From assembly GCA_031292355.1 (NCBI GenBank), contig JARLHI010000076.1, forward strand, positions 124,001 to 188,000: a stretch of 64,000 nt of DNA, read 5' to 3'. This DNA is from Candidatus Obscuribacterales bacterium. Its GTDB lineage: Bacteria > Cyanobacteriota > Vampirovibrionia > Obscuribacterales > Obscuribacteraceae. The translations under genes and the position numbers were made by a program. Numbering within the stretch: the first letter of the stretch is position 1; each line of letters starts with the position of its first letter. Below the pieces are notes generated by a model. The model was given only the letters and a program-made list of their open reading frames with translations. It made no database searches and was not told where the DNA came from. Positions 52,904-61,874 of the stretch are shown one piece after another.

Positions 52904-53500
52904 ATGTCTTCAAGAATGCCTTCAAGACCGAATTTTTTCTGGCTCAAGCGAGTCATCGACATTACTATCTCGACTGGCGCGATCATCGCCTTGTCGCCAG
53001 TGCTCGTGGCTATTGCAATCGCGATTAAACTTGATTCCAAGGGTCCTGTAATTTTTTCTCAAAAACGCGCTGGCTTAAACGGCGAATTGTTTGATATTTA
53101 TAAGTTTCGCACGATGCGGACTGGCACTCCAGATTTACCAACTGACCAGATGTTGAAGTTGCCAAGCCCGATTACAAAATCCGGCGCATTCCTGCGCAAA
53201 ACCAGCCTTGATGAATTGCCTCAGTTATTTAACGTCTTAATCGGACAGATGAGCATAGTGGGCCCTCGGCCAGCTTTGTATAATCAAACCGAACTGATTC
53301 AGAAGCGGCTGGAAGCAGGTATTCTGGAATTTTATCCAGGAATCACCGGCTGGGCGCAAATCAACGGTCGCGACGAGCTGCCCGATGATGTCAAAGTCCA
53401 AGCCGATAAATTCTATTGCGACAACTGGAGTTTATTGCTGGATTTAAAAATTATTTTTGGCACCTTTGGCGCTATTGTGACCAAGCGAGGCGCAAATTGA
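52904..53500 (+). CDS. Sugar transferase (undecaprenyl-phosphate sugar phosphotransferase, monotopic PGT)
   Basis: A 198-residue WcaJ/PglC-type phosphoglycosyl transferase that puts the first sugar phosphate on undecaprenyl phosphate. The N-terminal re-entrant helix is KRVIDITISTGAIIALSPVL, then QKRAGLNGELFDIYKFRTMR, KTSLDELPQLFNVLIGQMSI with the Asp-Glu pair, GPRPALYNQ and FYPGITGWAQINGRDELP. It starts at ATG 52904, next to AGG. It heads the run with rmlA (57-bp gap). Confidence 0.95.
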   Translation: MSSRMPSRPNFFWLKRVIDITISTGAIIALSPVLVAIAIAIKLDSKGPVIFSQKRAGLNGELFDIYKFRTMRTGTPDLPTDQMLKLPSPITKSGAFLRKTSLDELPQLFNVLIGQMSIVGPRPALYNQTELIQKRLEAGILEFYPGITGWAQINGRDELPDDVKVQADKFYCDNWSLLLDLKIIFGTFGAIVTKRGAN

Positions 53501-53557
53501 CACACAGGCACAAGCTCTAATTCAAATCAAATTCAACTCCCCAAAGCAGGAAAAACG

Positions 53558-54631
53558 ATGAAAGGACTCATTCTCAGTGGCGGCAAGGGCACACGCATGC
53601 GCCCGATTACGCATACAGCAGCCAAGCAGCTTTTGCCGGTCGCCAACAAGCCTATTCTTTTCTACGGTGTCGAGGCGCTAATCGCCGCTGGTATCAAAGA
53701 AATAGGCATCATCATCAGCCCTGAAACAGGCGAAGACGTGAAATCAGCCGTCGGCAACGGCGAGCGCTGGGGTATCAAAATCGAATATATACTGCAAGAC
53801 GCACCACTGGGGCTGGCTCACGCAGTAAAAACAGCAAGACCTTTTTTGAAAGATGATCCATTCGTTATGTATCTGGGTGACAACCTAATTAAAGATGGCG
53901 TGGGACCGCTGGTTAAACGCTTCCAAGAAGGCAAGGCAGACGCTTTCATCCTGCTTAAAGAAGTCGCCAATCCAAGCTCTTTTGGTGTCGCTCAATTAGA
54001 TAAAGATGGCAGCATTATTTGTCTAGAAGAAAAACCCAAACAGCCCAAATCTAATCTCGCTCTAGTTGGTGTCTATCTCTTCAATCCAATGATCCATAAA
54101 GCGATTGATGAAATTCAGCCCAGTAAGCGCGGCGAACTGGAAATTACAGACGCTATCCAGCGCCTCATTGCCACGAATCACCGCGTAGACAGTCACATTC
54201 TGGAGAGTTGGTGGCTGGATACCGGGAAGAAAGACGACATGCTTGAAGCCAACCGTGTTGTTCTTGACGAAATGACCGATGTTTCGATGCTCGGTACCTT
54301 CGATGATGCGTCACGCGTCTCTGGGCGTGTGCATATTGGCAAAGGCAGCATCCTTAAAAATTGCGTAGTGCGCGGCCCAGCCATGATTGGCGACGATTGC
54401 AGCATCGAGAACAGCTACGTTGGACCATTTACATCGATAGGCGATGGTGCACGAGTCAGTCACGCTGAAATCGAACATTGCATTCTTCGCGAACATTGTC
54501 AGATCATTGATTTTCACGGACGCATCGAAGACAGCTTAATCGGCGTCAACGTGGAGTTGACAAGAAGCAATAACAAACCTGTTGCGTTTCGTTTAATGCT
54601 TGGTGACGATAGTAAGGTCGAAGTTGTTTGA
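53558..54631 (+). CDS. rmlA: Glucose-1-phosphate thymidylyltransferase, long form
   Basis: A 357-residue enzyme that makes dTDP-glucose from glucose 1-phosphate and dTTP, first step of dTDP-rhamnose synthesis. GLILSGGKGTRMRPITHTAA, KQLLPVANKPILFYG, PFVMYLGDNLIKDG (Mg Asp), SFGVAQLDKDGSIICLEEKP and WLDTGKKDDMLEAN are the RmlA core. A C-terminal hexapeptide-like left-handed helix (residues 245-330, e.g. VHIGKGSILKNCVVRGPAMI) marks the long form. ATG 53558 has AGGA six bases upstream. Confidence 0.95.
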   Translation: MKGLILSGGKGTRMRPITHTAAKQLLPVANKPILFYGVEALIAAGIKEIGIIISPETGEDVKSAVGNGERWGIKIEYILQDAPLGLAHAVKTARPFLKDDPFVMYLGDNLIKDGVGPLVKRFQEGKADAFILLKEVANPSSFGVAQLDKDGSIICLEEKPKQPKSNLALVGVYLFNPMIHKAIDEIQPSKRGELEITDAIQRLIATNHRVDSHILESWWLDTGKKDDMLEANRVVLDEMTDVSMLGTFDDASRVSGRVHIGKGSILKNCVVRGPAMIGDDCSIENSYVGPFTSIGDGARVSHAEIEHCILREHCQIIDFHGRIEDSLIGVNVELTRSNNKPVAFRLMLGDDSKVEVV

Positions 54632-54817
54632 GGCACCAGCGCATCGCAAGTGGTAATCTGAAATTTTATTCACCGTTTGTGGTGGCTAGTTAAATTTAGT
54701 CGCGTTGATCTCAAGAAGCAAACCAGGGAAAATTTGCCTGGATGGCCTGGCTCATCCAAATCTGCGGTCCACACAATTTCTTTGTCAAACTGCAATATCG
54801 TCAACCGAGGAATCGAA

Positions 54818-55870
54818 ATGCAACTGCTCATTACTGGTGGTTTAGGCTTCATCGGAAGCAATTTTGTTCGCCAAATATTGAACACATATCCAGAATACAA
54901 AGTCATCAATCTCGATGCCGTCACATACGCTGGACACCATGAAAATCTGGCAGACGTACAAACCAATCCCCGCTACAAATTTGTTAAAGGCGAAATTCAA
55001 GACGCCAAATTAGTCGACGAAATCGTTTCTGGTCGCAAATTTGGTGCCATCAATGGCATCATCAATTTTGCTGCTGAGAGTCATGTTGACCGCTCCATTA
55101 CAAACCCTGCCATTTTCGTTGAAACCAATGTACTCGGCACCCAGGTGTTGCTTGAAGCGGCCTACAGAAATGGCAAGAAAGCAGATGGTTCTTTCGCCAT
55201 CAAATATTTGCAGGTTTCAACTGATGAAGTTTACGGATCGCTTGGGCCAACAGGTCTTTTCACTGAAGACACACCGCTTGCTCCAAACAGCCCTTATTCA
55301 TCCAGCAAAGCCGGAGCCGATTTGCTCGTCCGCGCTTACTTCCATACTTTCGGTTTCCCAGCACTGACCACTCGTTGTTCCAACAACTATGGTCCTTATC
55401 AACACCCTGAGAAACTAATTCCTCTATTCATCACCAATTTACTCGCCAATAAGCAAGTGCCAGTCTACGGCGATGGCATGAATGTGCGCGATTGGTTGCA
55501 TGTCGAAGATCATTGCCGCGCTATCGATGTTGTCTTCCACAAAGGACAGGCAGGCGAAGTTTATAACATCGGTGGCAACAACGAACGCACCAATATGCAA
55601 ATCACCAAACTGGTAATTGCAGAAATGGGCAAGACTGAAAGTTCAATCAAATATGTCCAAGACCGTCTCGGTCACGACAAGCGTTATGCAATTGATTCTT
55701 CCAAAATGCAGGCTGAGTTCGGCTGGACCCCCAAGCACACATTTGAAACAGGCATTCGGGAAACCATTGCCTGGTACAAACAAAATCAAGCCTGGCTCGA
55801 TGCAGTCACAACCGCTGCTCAACCAACTATTGTCGTTCCAGTAGTACCAACACCTGTTTCAGTCGGTTAA
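54818..55870 (+). CDS. rmlB: dTDP-glucose 4,6-dehydratase
   Basis: A 350-residue SDR enzyme that converts dTDP-glucose to the 4-keto-6-deoxy sugar. NAD site LLITGGLGFIGSNFVRQIL, VDRSITNPAIFVETN, QVSTDEVYGSLG (Asp-Glu), NSPYSSSKAGADLLVRAYF (Tyr-Lys), TTRCSNNYGPYQHPEKLIPL and NVRDWLHVEDHCRAID. ATG 54818 has GAGG seven bases upstream; the frame opens earlier without support. It follows rmlA by 186 bp and precedes rmlD by 136 bp with a hairpin between. Confidence 0.96.
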   Translation: MQLLITGGLGFIGSNFVRQILNTYPEYKVINLDAVTYAGHHENLADVQTNPRYKFVKGEIQDAKLVDEIVSGRKFGAINGIINFAAESHVDRSITNPAIFVETNVLGTQVLLEAAYRNGKKADGSFAIKYLQVSTDEVYGSLGPTGLFTEDTPLAPNSPYSSSKAGADLLVRAYFHTFGFPALTTRCSNNYGPYQHPEKLIPLFITNLLANKQVPVYGDGMNVRDWLHVEDHCRAIDVVFHKGQAGEVYNIGGNNERTNMQITKLVIAEMGKTESSIKYVQDRLGHDKRYAIDSSKMQAEFGWTPKHTFETGIRETIAWYKQNQAWLDAVTTAAQPTIVVPVVPTPVSVG

Positions 55871-55913
55871 TTACCACTTCAACAGATTCTACTGATTCAA
55901 CTAGATCTAGTGA

Positions 55914-55943
55914 AAGCGATGGAGGCAACGCCTTCCATCGCTT
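55914..55943 (+). terminator. Hairpin between rmlB and rmlD
   Basis: AAGCGATGGAGG (55914-55925) pairs with CCTTCCATCGCTT (55931-55943), 11-12 bp with one bulge. No clear T-run follows (AACTTTAG), so it may be a weak terminator or an RNA-stability element. Confidence 0.5.
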
Positions 55944-56006
55944 AACTTTAGTTAGGTCTTACGCTAAAATAGAGACTTGCCGTAACTAGAGGTTATTAAG
56001 CTATCC

Positions 56007-56870
56007 ATGAGCAGCCAGAAAATCATCGTCACAGGCGCAGGCGGAATGCTCGGACGAGCCCTGGTACCGTGTCTTGAAGCACGCGGACACAATGTTATCG
56101 CATTGCCCAAAGAAGACTTGGACATTACCAACTTTCCTCAAGTGCAGTCAATATTGACCAAACACAAACCAGACCTGGTTGTCCACTGCGCTGCTTACAC
56201 CAAAGTAGATCAAGCCGAATCTGAACCAGGTCTTGCTTATCACATCAACGGCTATGGCACCGAAAATCTAGCCGTGACTTGCAACAAGCTAGACATACCA
56301 ATGCTTTATGTCAGCTCAGATTATGTTTTTGATGGCGAACAAAACTCCGCATATACAACCTGGGACGCAACCAGACCGCTTTCCATCTATGGTAAATCTA
56401 AACTCGCCGGCGAAAAGGCCGTGATGCGACATTTGCACAAATTCTATATCGTGCGCACAAGCTGGCTTTATGGTCCGCATGGCAAGAATTTTGTCGAAAC
56501 GATTTTAAATATGGCTGAACAACGCAAGCCACTGCGCGTAGTATCAGACCAATTTGGATCGCCTACATGCACACTGAGTCTTTCTGAACTTATTGCTGAC
56601 TTGGTTGAAACCGGTCGTTGGGGTGTTTACCACGCTACAGATGACGGTGTCACAAACTGGTACGAGTTTGCCAAGGCAATCGTTGCTGCTTATCAAGTCG
56701 ACGTCACGCCAATTGAAACATCAGACATGCCAAGACCAGCAACTCGCCCCAAATACTCTGTTCTTGACAAAACCACTCTCATTAATGCCATCGGTCGCGA
56801 GCCCAGTCCCTGGCTGGAATCGCTACAGACTTATCTAGAGATGCGCAAAAGCAAAGCTCCGGTCGCTTAA
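56007..56870 (+). CDS. rmlD: dTDP-4-dehydrorhamnose reductase
   Basis: A 287-residue enzyme that reduces dTDP-4-keto-rhamnose to dTDP-L-rhamnose. IIVTGAGGMLGRALVPCLEA is the cofactor site, KPDLVVHCAAYTKVDQAESE a family feature, then YVSSDYVFDGEQN, STYGKSKLAGEKA-like (PLSIYGKSKLAGEKAVMRHL) with Tyr and Lys, and RTSWLYGPHGKNFVETI. ATG 56007 lies 136 bp after rmlB. The usual downstream rmlC partner is 156 bp on, behind a terminator-like hairpin. Confidence 0.95.
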   Translation: MSSQKIIVTGAGGMLGRALVPCLEARGHNVIALPKEDLDITNFPQVQSILTKHKPDLVVHCAAYTKVDQAESEPGLAYHINGYGTENLAVTCNKLDIPMLYVSSDYVFDGEQNSAYTTWDATRPLSIYGKSKLAGEKAVMRHLHKFYIVRTSWLYGPHGKNFVETILNMAEQRKPLRVVSDQFGSPTCTLSLSELIADLVETGRWGVYHATDDGVTNWYEFAKAIVAAYQVDVTPIETSDMPRPATRPKYSVLDKTTLINAIGREPSPWLESLQTYLEMRKSKAPVA

Positions 56871-56924
56871 CGATCAGTCTATACGAAATATAATTAAACC
56901 CTCAAAGTTTACGAAAACGGGCAG

Positions 56925-56951
56925 CCTGGGCGCATCGCCTAGACGTTTTTG
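56925..56951 (+). terminator. Candidate rho-independent terminator after rmlD
   Basis: CTGGGCG (56926-56932) and CGCCTAG (56936-56942) form a 7-bp stem with a three-base loop (one G-T pair), followed after ACG by TTTTT (56946-56950). A wider GCAGCC/GGCTGC pair (56921-56926 with 56958-56963) could compete with it. Confidence 0.5.
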
Positions 56952-56960
56952 TTGCCGGGC

Positions 56961-56969
56961 TGCTATCCT
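56961..56969 (+). promoter_or_regulatory. Candidate extended -10 promoter of rmlC
   Basis: TGCTATCCT, 57 bp upstream of the rmlC ATG and directly after the terminator-like hairpin, resembles the TGCTAT elements found before three other genes. A TATAAT at 56889-56894 is an alternative. Confidence 0.35.
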
Positions 56970-57026
56970 TAACCCAGTCACGAATCATCTGGCAGCAGCC
57001 GTAAATATCTGAGAACAAAGTGAGTC

Positions 57027-57581
57027 ATGCTGAAACCTTTAACTAAAGAAGCCATCGGTCACGATTACAACAACGATCTGTCCGTGCAGGATTACACCAA
57101 AAAGCCAACCATCGAAGGCGTACAAATCATCAACTTGAATTTATTCATTGATGACGGCGGATGTCTCGCCGAAATTGTGAGATTAGATGAAGAGGGCGGT
57201 CTCCAGGGCTTGCCTGGCTTCAAAGTTCGTCAGAGCACTTTCTCACAAATGCTGCCACACACCATCAAGGCTTTCCATCTTCATTACAATCAAGAAGATG
57301 CCTGGTTCATTCTGCCAACCAACAGATTACTGATTGGCTTATTTGACGCACGCAAAGATTCACCTACGTACCAAGAGCAAATGCGTTTTGTACTCGGCGC
57401 CGGCCGTGCTCAATTGCTCTACATCCCTCGTGGTGTCGCTCATGGTCTTGCCAATCCATGGGAGCATCCGGCGCATATGATTTATTTCGTCAATCAACGC
57501 TTTGATGCAAATGATCCAGACGAGCGCCGCTTGCCCTGGGACACTCTTGGTGCCGATTTCTGGGATATGAAAAAAGGCTAG
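57027..57581 (+). CDS. rmlC: dTDP-4-dehydrorhamnose 3,5-epimerase-like (divergent RmlC)
   Basis: A 184-residue cupin. PTIEGVQIINLNLFIDDGGC, KVRQSTFSQMLPHTIKAF, LHYNQ (His), LFDARKDSPTYQEQ, LYIPRGVAHGL (His) and RRLPWDTLGADFWD follow the RmlC order. The usual RGLHYQ...KLV reads KAFHLHYNQEDAWFI, so the catalytic-site Lys of KLV is not evident. The position at the end of rmlABD makes RmlC the likely role, since that step is otherwise missing. Stop codon TAG 57579-57581 is followed by a bidirectional terminator. Confidence 0.85.
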   Translation: MLKPLTKEAIGHDYNNDLSVQDYTKKPTIEGVQIINLNLFIDDGGCLAEIVRLDEEGGLQGLPGFKVRQSTFSQMLPHTIKAFHLHYNQEDAWFILPTNRLLIGLFDARKDSPTYQEQMRFVLGAGRAQLLYIPRGVAHGLANPWEHPAHMIYFVNQRFDANDPDERRLPWDTLGADFWDMKKG

Positions 57582-57602
57582 ACTTTCATTTTAGATTATA
57601 TG

Positions 57603-57632
57603 AAAGGCGCATCTTCAGGGAAGGTGCGCTTT
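57603..57632. terminator. Bidirectional rho-independent terminator
   Basis: AAAGGCGCATCTT (57603-57615) pairs with AAGGTGCGCTTTT (57621-57633), 11 bp with one wobble and one offset, with A-rich left and T-rich right ends. It lies between convergent rmlC and the 293-residue gene and can serve both. Confidence 0.7.
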
Positions 57633-57655
57633 TCGCATACTGAACTTATTTCACC

Positions 57656-58537
57656 TCACTTACCAACGGCATCCATTATTTTGAACTCTGGCTGAATGGA
57701 TTTGAACTTGGGGTTTATGGGATCGAACAAAGGTTTGATTTCAATTGGTTTTTCAGTCCATGGATGGTGCGGCATTGGAAATTCAGGGTAGTCGGGCTTA
57801 ATTGGGAAATCCGGCAATCTATGCGGCGTTTCCGTGATGATACCGTTGAAGCCATCGCCATTGATATTGCTGGTTGCGGTATTGCCAATTCCTTTAGCAA
57901 TTTTATCAACATCGGCATTGACGATTTCACCGGGCTCCAGAACTACTGTGCCATCATCGCGAACCTTAATTGGTCTGGCACTAACTGAGCCATCTTTGGG
58001 GTCAATTTGCAATGCCGATTTGTTATCGCCCATATCGAGCGGATCGTTTTTATAGAGCAATACTTTGCCGTCACCAGTAAGAGCCATCTCCACTCCGGCA
58101 TTGTTTTCTTTGAACTGACGATTCATTTCTTTGATTGCATCTTTAAGCATTTCTGGATGCTTAGCCTGAATATCTTTGATTGCTTCAGCGACTTTAGCGG
58201 TATCACCACTCAACACTCCTGCATGAATATTCTTCATGTCTTGCTGCATGTCTTTTGGTGCAACCGGGCTAATTGAATCATCCAGTTTCTTACCGGCTTT
58301 TGAAATATCTTCAGGAGTAGCTTCTGGAGTTTGAAAAAGTTTCTTCAAATCACCAAGGTCGTGCATCTTACCAATGCCACCGTTGTCACCGAAAAAACGA
58401 TCTTTGATGAGACCACCATCCATTTTGTAGATTTGATCGTGCGCGGCAGAACTCTTCTCACCAACTTGCTTTGATTCATCCACGACTTTGGGCAAAAGAC
58501 TACGGTCACCATCAGTGATACTATGTAAACTTCCCAT
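57656..58537 (-). CDS. Hypothetical protein, 293 aa
   Basis: A 293-residue hydrophilic protein without signal peptide. Helical N-terminal part (ITDGDRSLLPKVVDESKQVG, PEDISKAGKKLDDSI, VAEAIKDIQAKHPEMLKDAI), a central beta-like part (VEMALTGDGKVLLYKNDPLD, DGSVSARPIKVRDDGTVVLE) and a Pro-rich tail (FPIKPDYPEFPMPHHPW). I start at ATG 58537 (AGAGGA seven bases upstream). Family not recognised. It may be a secretion-substrate or surface-attached protein judging by the Pro-rich tail, but that is speculative. An A20 tract lies 89 bp upstream. Confidence 0.6.
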   Translation of the reverse strand: MGSLHSITDGDRSLLPKVVDESKQVGEKSSAAHDQIYKMDGGLIKDRFFGDNGGIGKMHDLGDLKKLFQTPEATPEDISKAGKKLDDSISPVAPKDMQQDMKNIHAGVLSGDTAKVAEAIKDIQAKHPEMLKDAIKEMNRQFKENNAGVEMALTGDGKVLLYKNDPLDMGDNKSALQIDPKDGSVSARPIKVRDDGTVVLEPGEIVNADVDKIAKGIGNTATSNINGDGFNGIITETPHRLPDFPIKPDYPEFPMPHHPWTEKPIEIKPLFDPINPKFKSIQPEFKIMDAVGK

Positions 58538-58625
58538 GATTTCATCCTCTAATTGTTTAGTAAGACTATCAGCGGTCTTTCCTCTCACAAATAGATGTAT
58601 ACAGACCTACACATTTTCTCGACAG

Positions 58626-58645
58626 AAAAAAAAAAAAAAAAAAAA
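58626..58645. repeat. Homopolymer of 20 A
   Basis: An uninterrupted run of 20 A (T20 on the minus strand) lies about 90 bp upstream of the 293-residue gene's start. Such tracts are prone to slippage and act as rigid DNA that can alter promoter strength. Confidence 0.95.
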
Positions 58646-58781
58646 TGTTTCAACTCAGAATCTTTTAAAAGACTTAGAAAATCCCAAACTATTCTTTGCG
58701 GACCCACTTTTATCAAACGGTTTTTCGTCCTGGTATCACTATGATGTTCGACACTTCAAGCATGAATACTACTGATGCAAA

Positions 58782-60413
58782 TTAGCGCATAACCTGCTGT
58801 GAACCGGGGCTCACAGGCGTTAAAACAAGTTTTGGATTTCTTTCTCTAAATGCGGTCAAATCCCAGTTTTGTTTGAACATCAAAACAGGCATATCATCTT
58901 TATCTGTAGCCACCATGAAACTACCACGCTCACGGTTTGCTGCATTGAGTCCAGCCCAACCGTCTTGAACCCACAGCGTATGTTTTACTTCCATCGGTCT
59001 AAGTGTTGTCTGCACGTTGTACTCAGACTGCATTCGAAATTGCACAACTTCAAATTGCAATTGACCAACTGCAGCCAGAATCGGAAAGCGTGTGTCGTGT
59101 TCGGTCAGCCACAAAATTTGAATCGCGCCTTCTTCTTGCAAAGCCAGAATGCCTTTGTGAAAATGCTTATGCTTGCTAGGTTCACGATTTTCCAGAACGG
59201 CAAATAATTCTGCGGCGAAACTAGGAATAGGTGGGAAACGCAGTTTTTTGTCGACGGCAATTGTGTCGCCAATTGAAAAACTGCCCGGATTGCTGAGACC
59301 AATAATGTCTCCAGCAAATGCCGTATCAATTGAAGCTCGGTCTTTGCCAAACAGTTTTTTCGGCTGGCTCAAGAGCAAAGCAGTGCCGGTACGGCTGTTA
59401 TAAACAGTCATGTCTTTTTCAAAAACCCCCGAGCAAACGCGAACAAAAGCGATACGGTCGCGATGACGGGGATCCATATTGGCTTGCAGCTTAAAGACGA
59501 AACCACTGAAGGCAGCATCTGTTGGCTCGATGCGTCCTTGATTGCTATCAAAAGCGGCCGGCTGTGCGCCCATCTCTAAAAAAGCTTGCAAAAATAACTC
59601 AACGCCAAAATTATTCATGGCAGAACCAAAAAACACAGGCGTCAGATCACCAGCAAGGATTTTTTCTGCATCATAGTCCTGCCCTGCGCCATCAAGCATT
59701 TCAAGCTCGCTCATCACATCATCATATGTGCGGGTAGCCATCAGAGTTTTCAAAACAGGATCGTCAATGGAATATGTGGACACCTTGCCAATCGTTCGCC
59801 CACCAACTGTGCGCTCGAAAACGTGAGCAACTCGATTGAGACGATCGACGACGCCCATGAATGTGTCGCCAGTGCCGATTGGCCAGTTGACAGCAAAAGT
59901 AGGCAGCGAAAATTCTTTTTCGATTTCATCCAGGAGTTCAATAGGTTCACGACTTGGTCGGTCGAGCTTATTAATGAAAGTGAAAAGTGGCAACTTGCGT
60001 GTGCGACAGACGGCCAGTAATTTGCGCGTCTGCGGCTCGAGCCCCTTCGCAGCGTCAATCAACATGACCGCGTTATCGGCTGCAGCTAGTGTTCGGTAAG
60101 TGTCTTCGCTGAAGTCCTGGTGACCAGGAGTGTCGAGCAAATTCAGACAATGCCCTTCGTATTCAAATTGCAAACAAGTAGAAGTAATGGAAATGCCACG
60201 TTGCTTTTCCAATTCCATCCAGTCCGATGTGGCGGCCTTTGCGCGATTCGACTTGACTGAGCCTGCCTCTTGAATGGCGCCTCCAAATAGCAATAACTTC
60301 TCAGTTAATGTCGTTTTACCGGCGTCAGGATGAGAAATAATCGCGAATGTACGCCTGCGCTCACATTCAGCGGCTATTTGTTTTTCGGACAGGGCAAATG
60401 TCGTTTCGCTCAT
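58782..60413 (-). CDS. prfC: Peptide chain release factor 3
   Basis: A 543-residue translational GTPase that recycles RF1/RF2 after termination. G1 [15 protein letters not shown], switch and G3 [17 protein letters not shown]4 [12 protein letters not shown], then domain II ([18 protein letters not shown]) and the RF3 C-terminal domain ([30 protein letters not shown]). Length and order are normal. ATG 60413 has no strong ribosome binding site. It lies 35 bp downstream of the malic-enzyme gene on the same strand. Confidence 0.97.
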   Translation of the reverse strand: MSETTFALSEKQIAAECERRRTFAIISHPDAGKTTLTEKLLLFGGAIQEAGSVKSNRAKAATSDWMELEKQRGISITSTCLQFEYEGHCLNLLDTPGHQDFSEDTYRTLAAADNAVMLIDAAKGLEPQTRKLLAVCRTRKLPLFTFINKLDRPSREPIELLDEIEKEFSLPTFAVNWPIGTGDTFMGVVDRLNRVAHVFERTVGGRTIGKVSTYSIDDPVLKTLMATRTYDDVMSELEMLDGAGQDYDAEKILAGDLTPVFFGSAMNNFGVELFLQAFLEMGAQPAAFDSNQGRIEPTDAAFSGFVFKLQANMDPRHRDRIAFVRVCSGVFEKDMTVYNSRTGTALLLSQPKKLFGKDRASIDTAFAGDIIGLSNPGSFSIGDTIAVDKKLRFPPIPSFAAELFAVLENREPSKHKHFHKGILALQEEGAIQILWLTEHDTRFPILAAVGQLQFEVVQFRMQSEYNVQTTLRPMEVKHTLWVQDGWAGLNAANRERGSFMVATDKDDMPVLMFKQNWDLTAFRERNPKLVLTPVSPGSQQVMR

Positions 60414-60448
60414 TATCTTAGAAGGACTTTTAAAGAGTTAGTGAAGGA

Positions 60449-61780
60449 TTAGCACTCGTGGTCAGCACATGCCAATGCTACAGCATCAGCCACATGTTGA
60501 TGCACTTCACGGTCTAAAATACTGGGCACCAGGTTGTCCATCTTGGTCTGTCCGGCGATAGCATGAGCCGCTGCAATCTTCATCGAATTTGTAAAGCAAC
60601 GAGCATTAGCCATGATCGCCCCTCTAAATAGACCAGGATAAGAAAGTGCATTATTAATAGTACGCCCATCGGCAGCATAACGAGCGCCACAGGTAATGGC
60701 GAGCTCAGGATCAATTTCTGGATCGGGATTGGAAATCGCGAGAATGACCTGACCTTCCCGCACCATTTCTGGTTTGATCAAACCAGGCACGCCTGTTGTA
60801 GCGACGATAACATCAGCATTTTTCATAACGCCAGTAAGATCTGTTGGTGTGCCACCGCGGCTTTTCCAGCGATCAAGAGCATCTTGTCTTAAATCCGCAC
60901 CAAATAACTTCTTCACACCAAAAGCTTGAAGTAACTGACCGATACCTGCCCCTGCAGCGCCAAGACCGATTACACCGAGCGAACACTCGGTCAATTCGAT
61001 ACCCATACGTTGAGTGATCGTTAAAAGAGCAGCGAGAACAACCACAGCTGTGGCGTGCTGATCATCATGCAAAACGGGGATAGAAAGCTCTTCTTGCAGG
61101 CGACGTTCGACTTCAAAACATTCAGGAGCAGCTATATCTTCTAAATGTATCGCACCAAATGTAGGGGCAATCGCTTTGACAGTCGCCACAATTTCATCGA
61201 TGTCTGCACTGTCAATCAGAATCGGCACGGCGCTTATACCAACCAGTTGTTCGTATAAAACCGCTTTGCCTTCCATCACAGGCATTCCGGCAACCGGACC
61301 AATGTTGCCTAAACCCAAAATTGCAGTGCCATTAGTGACGATGGCCACAGTGTTCGGAATGGCGGTGTACTGACGACTGAGAGAAATGTCTTTGTGAATG
61401 AGCTTACAAATTTGAGCGACGCCTGGCGTATAAATTTTGCGCAAGTCAGCCAGCGATTCTAATTTCACCCGACTACGAACGGCTATTTTTCCGCCTTCGT
61501 GAATAGTTTGTACCGGGTCGATTACTGATTCGAATTGGACGCCTTCTATCTCGTCGATGCCGGCAACAACTACAGCCAGATGCTTATCATCTTGAATCTG
61601 AACGCTGATGTCGCGAATGATGAAATCAGGTCCTTGCGAAACAATCGAAATTTCGCCAATGTTCGCCTTCAGTTCCCCAAGACGGCTCGCGATTCGCCCG
61701 AAATAGCCTGGACGATCCAAAACTTTCAGTCTGAGCACACGAATGATTTTTTGTTCTGGCTTTACAGGCGTCGTTAACAT
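60449..61780 (-). CDS. NAD(P)-dependent malic enzyme with N-terminal ACT domain
   Basis: A 443-residue enzyme that oxidatively decarboxylates malate to pyruvate. Residues 10-85 are an ACT-like regulatory domain (IRVLRLKVLDRPGYFGRIAS). The catalytic part has YTPGVAQICKLI (Tyr), LGNIGPVAGMPVMEGKAVLY (Lys), LEDIAAPECFEVERRLQEEL and VLHDDQHATAVVVLAALL (metal), then GLGAAGAGIGQLL (NAD site) and AISNPDPEIDPELA. The ACT domain suggests allosteric control by an amino acid. It precedes prfC on the same strand. Confidence 0.95.
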   Translation of the reverse strand: MLTTPVKPEQKIIRVLRLKVLDRPGYFGRIASRLGELKANIGEISIVSQGPDFIIRDISVQIQDDKHLAVVVAGIDEIEGVQFESVIDPVQTIHEGGKIAVRSRVKLESLADLRKIYTPGVAQICKLIHKDISLSRQYTAIPNTVAIVTNGTAILGLGNIGPVAGMPVMEGKAVLYEQLVGISAVPILIDSADIDEIVATVKAIAPTFGAIHLEDIAAPECFEVERRLQEELSIPVLHDDQHATAVVVLAALLTITQRMGIELTECSLGVIGLGAAGAGIGQLLQAFGVKKLFGADLRQDALDRWKSRGGTPTDLTGVMKNADVIVATTGVPGLIKPEMVREGQVILAISNPDPEIDPELAITCGARYAADGRTINNALSYPGLFRGAIMANARCFTNSMKIAAAHAIAGQTKMDNLVPSILDREVHQHVADAVALACADHEC

Positions 61781-61874
61781 AAATATACCGTTATCAAGGG
61801 GTCCAAGCGAAGGCTTAGTTTAACCCAGGAGCGGCATCTGCACAATTTTTCGAACCAATTTCGAAAGTATCTAG

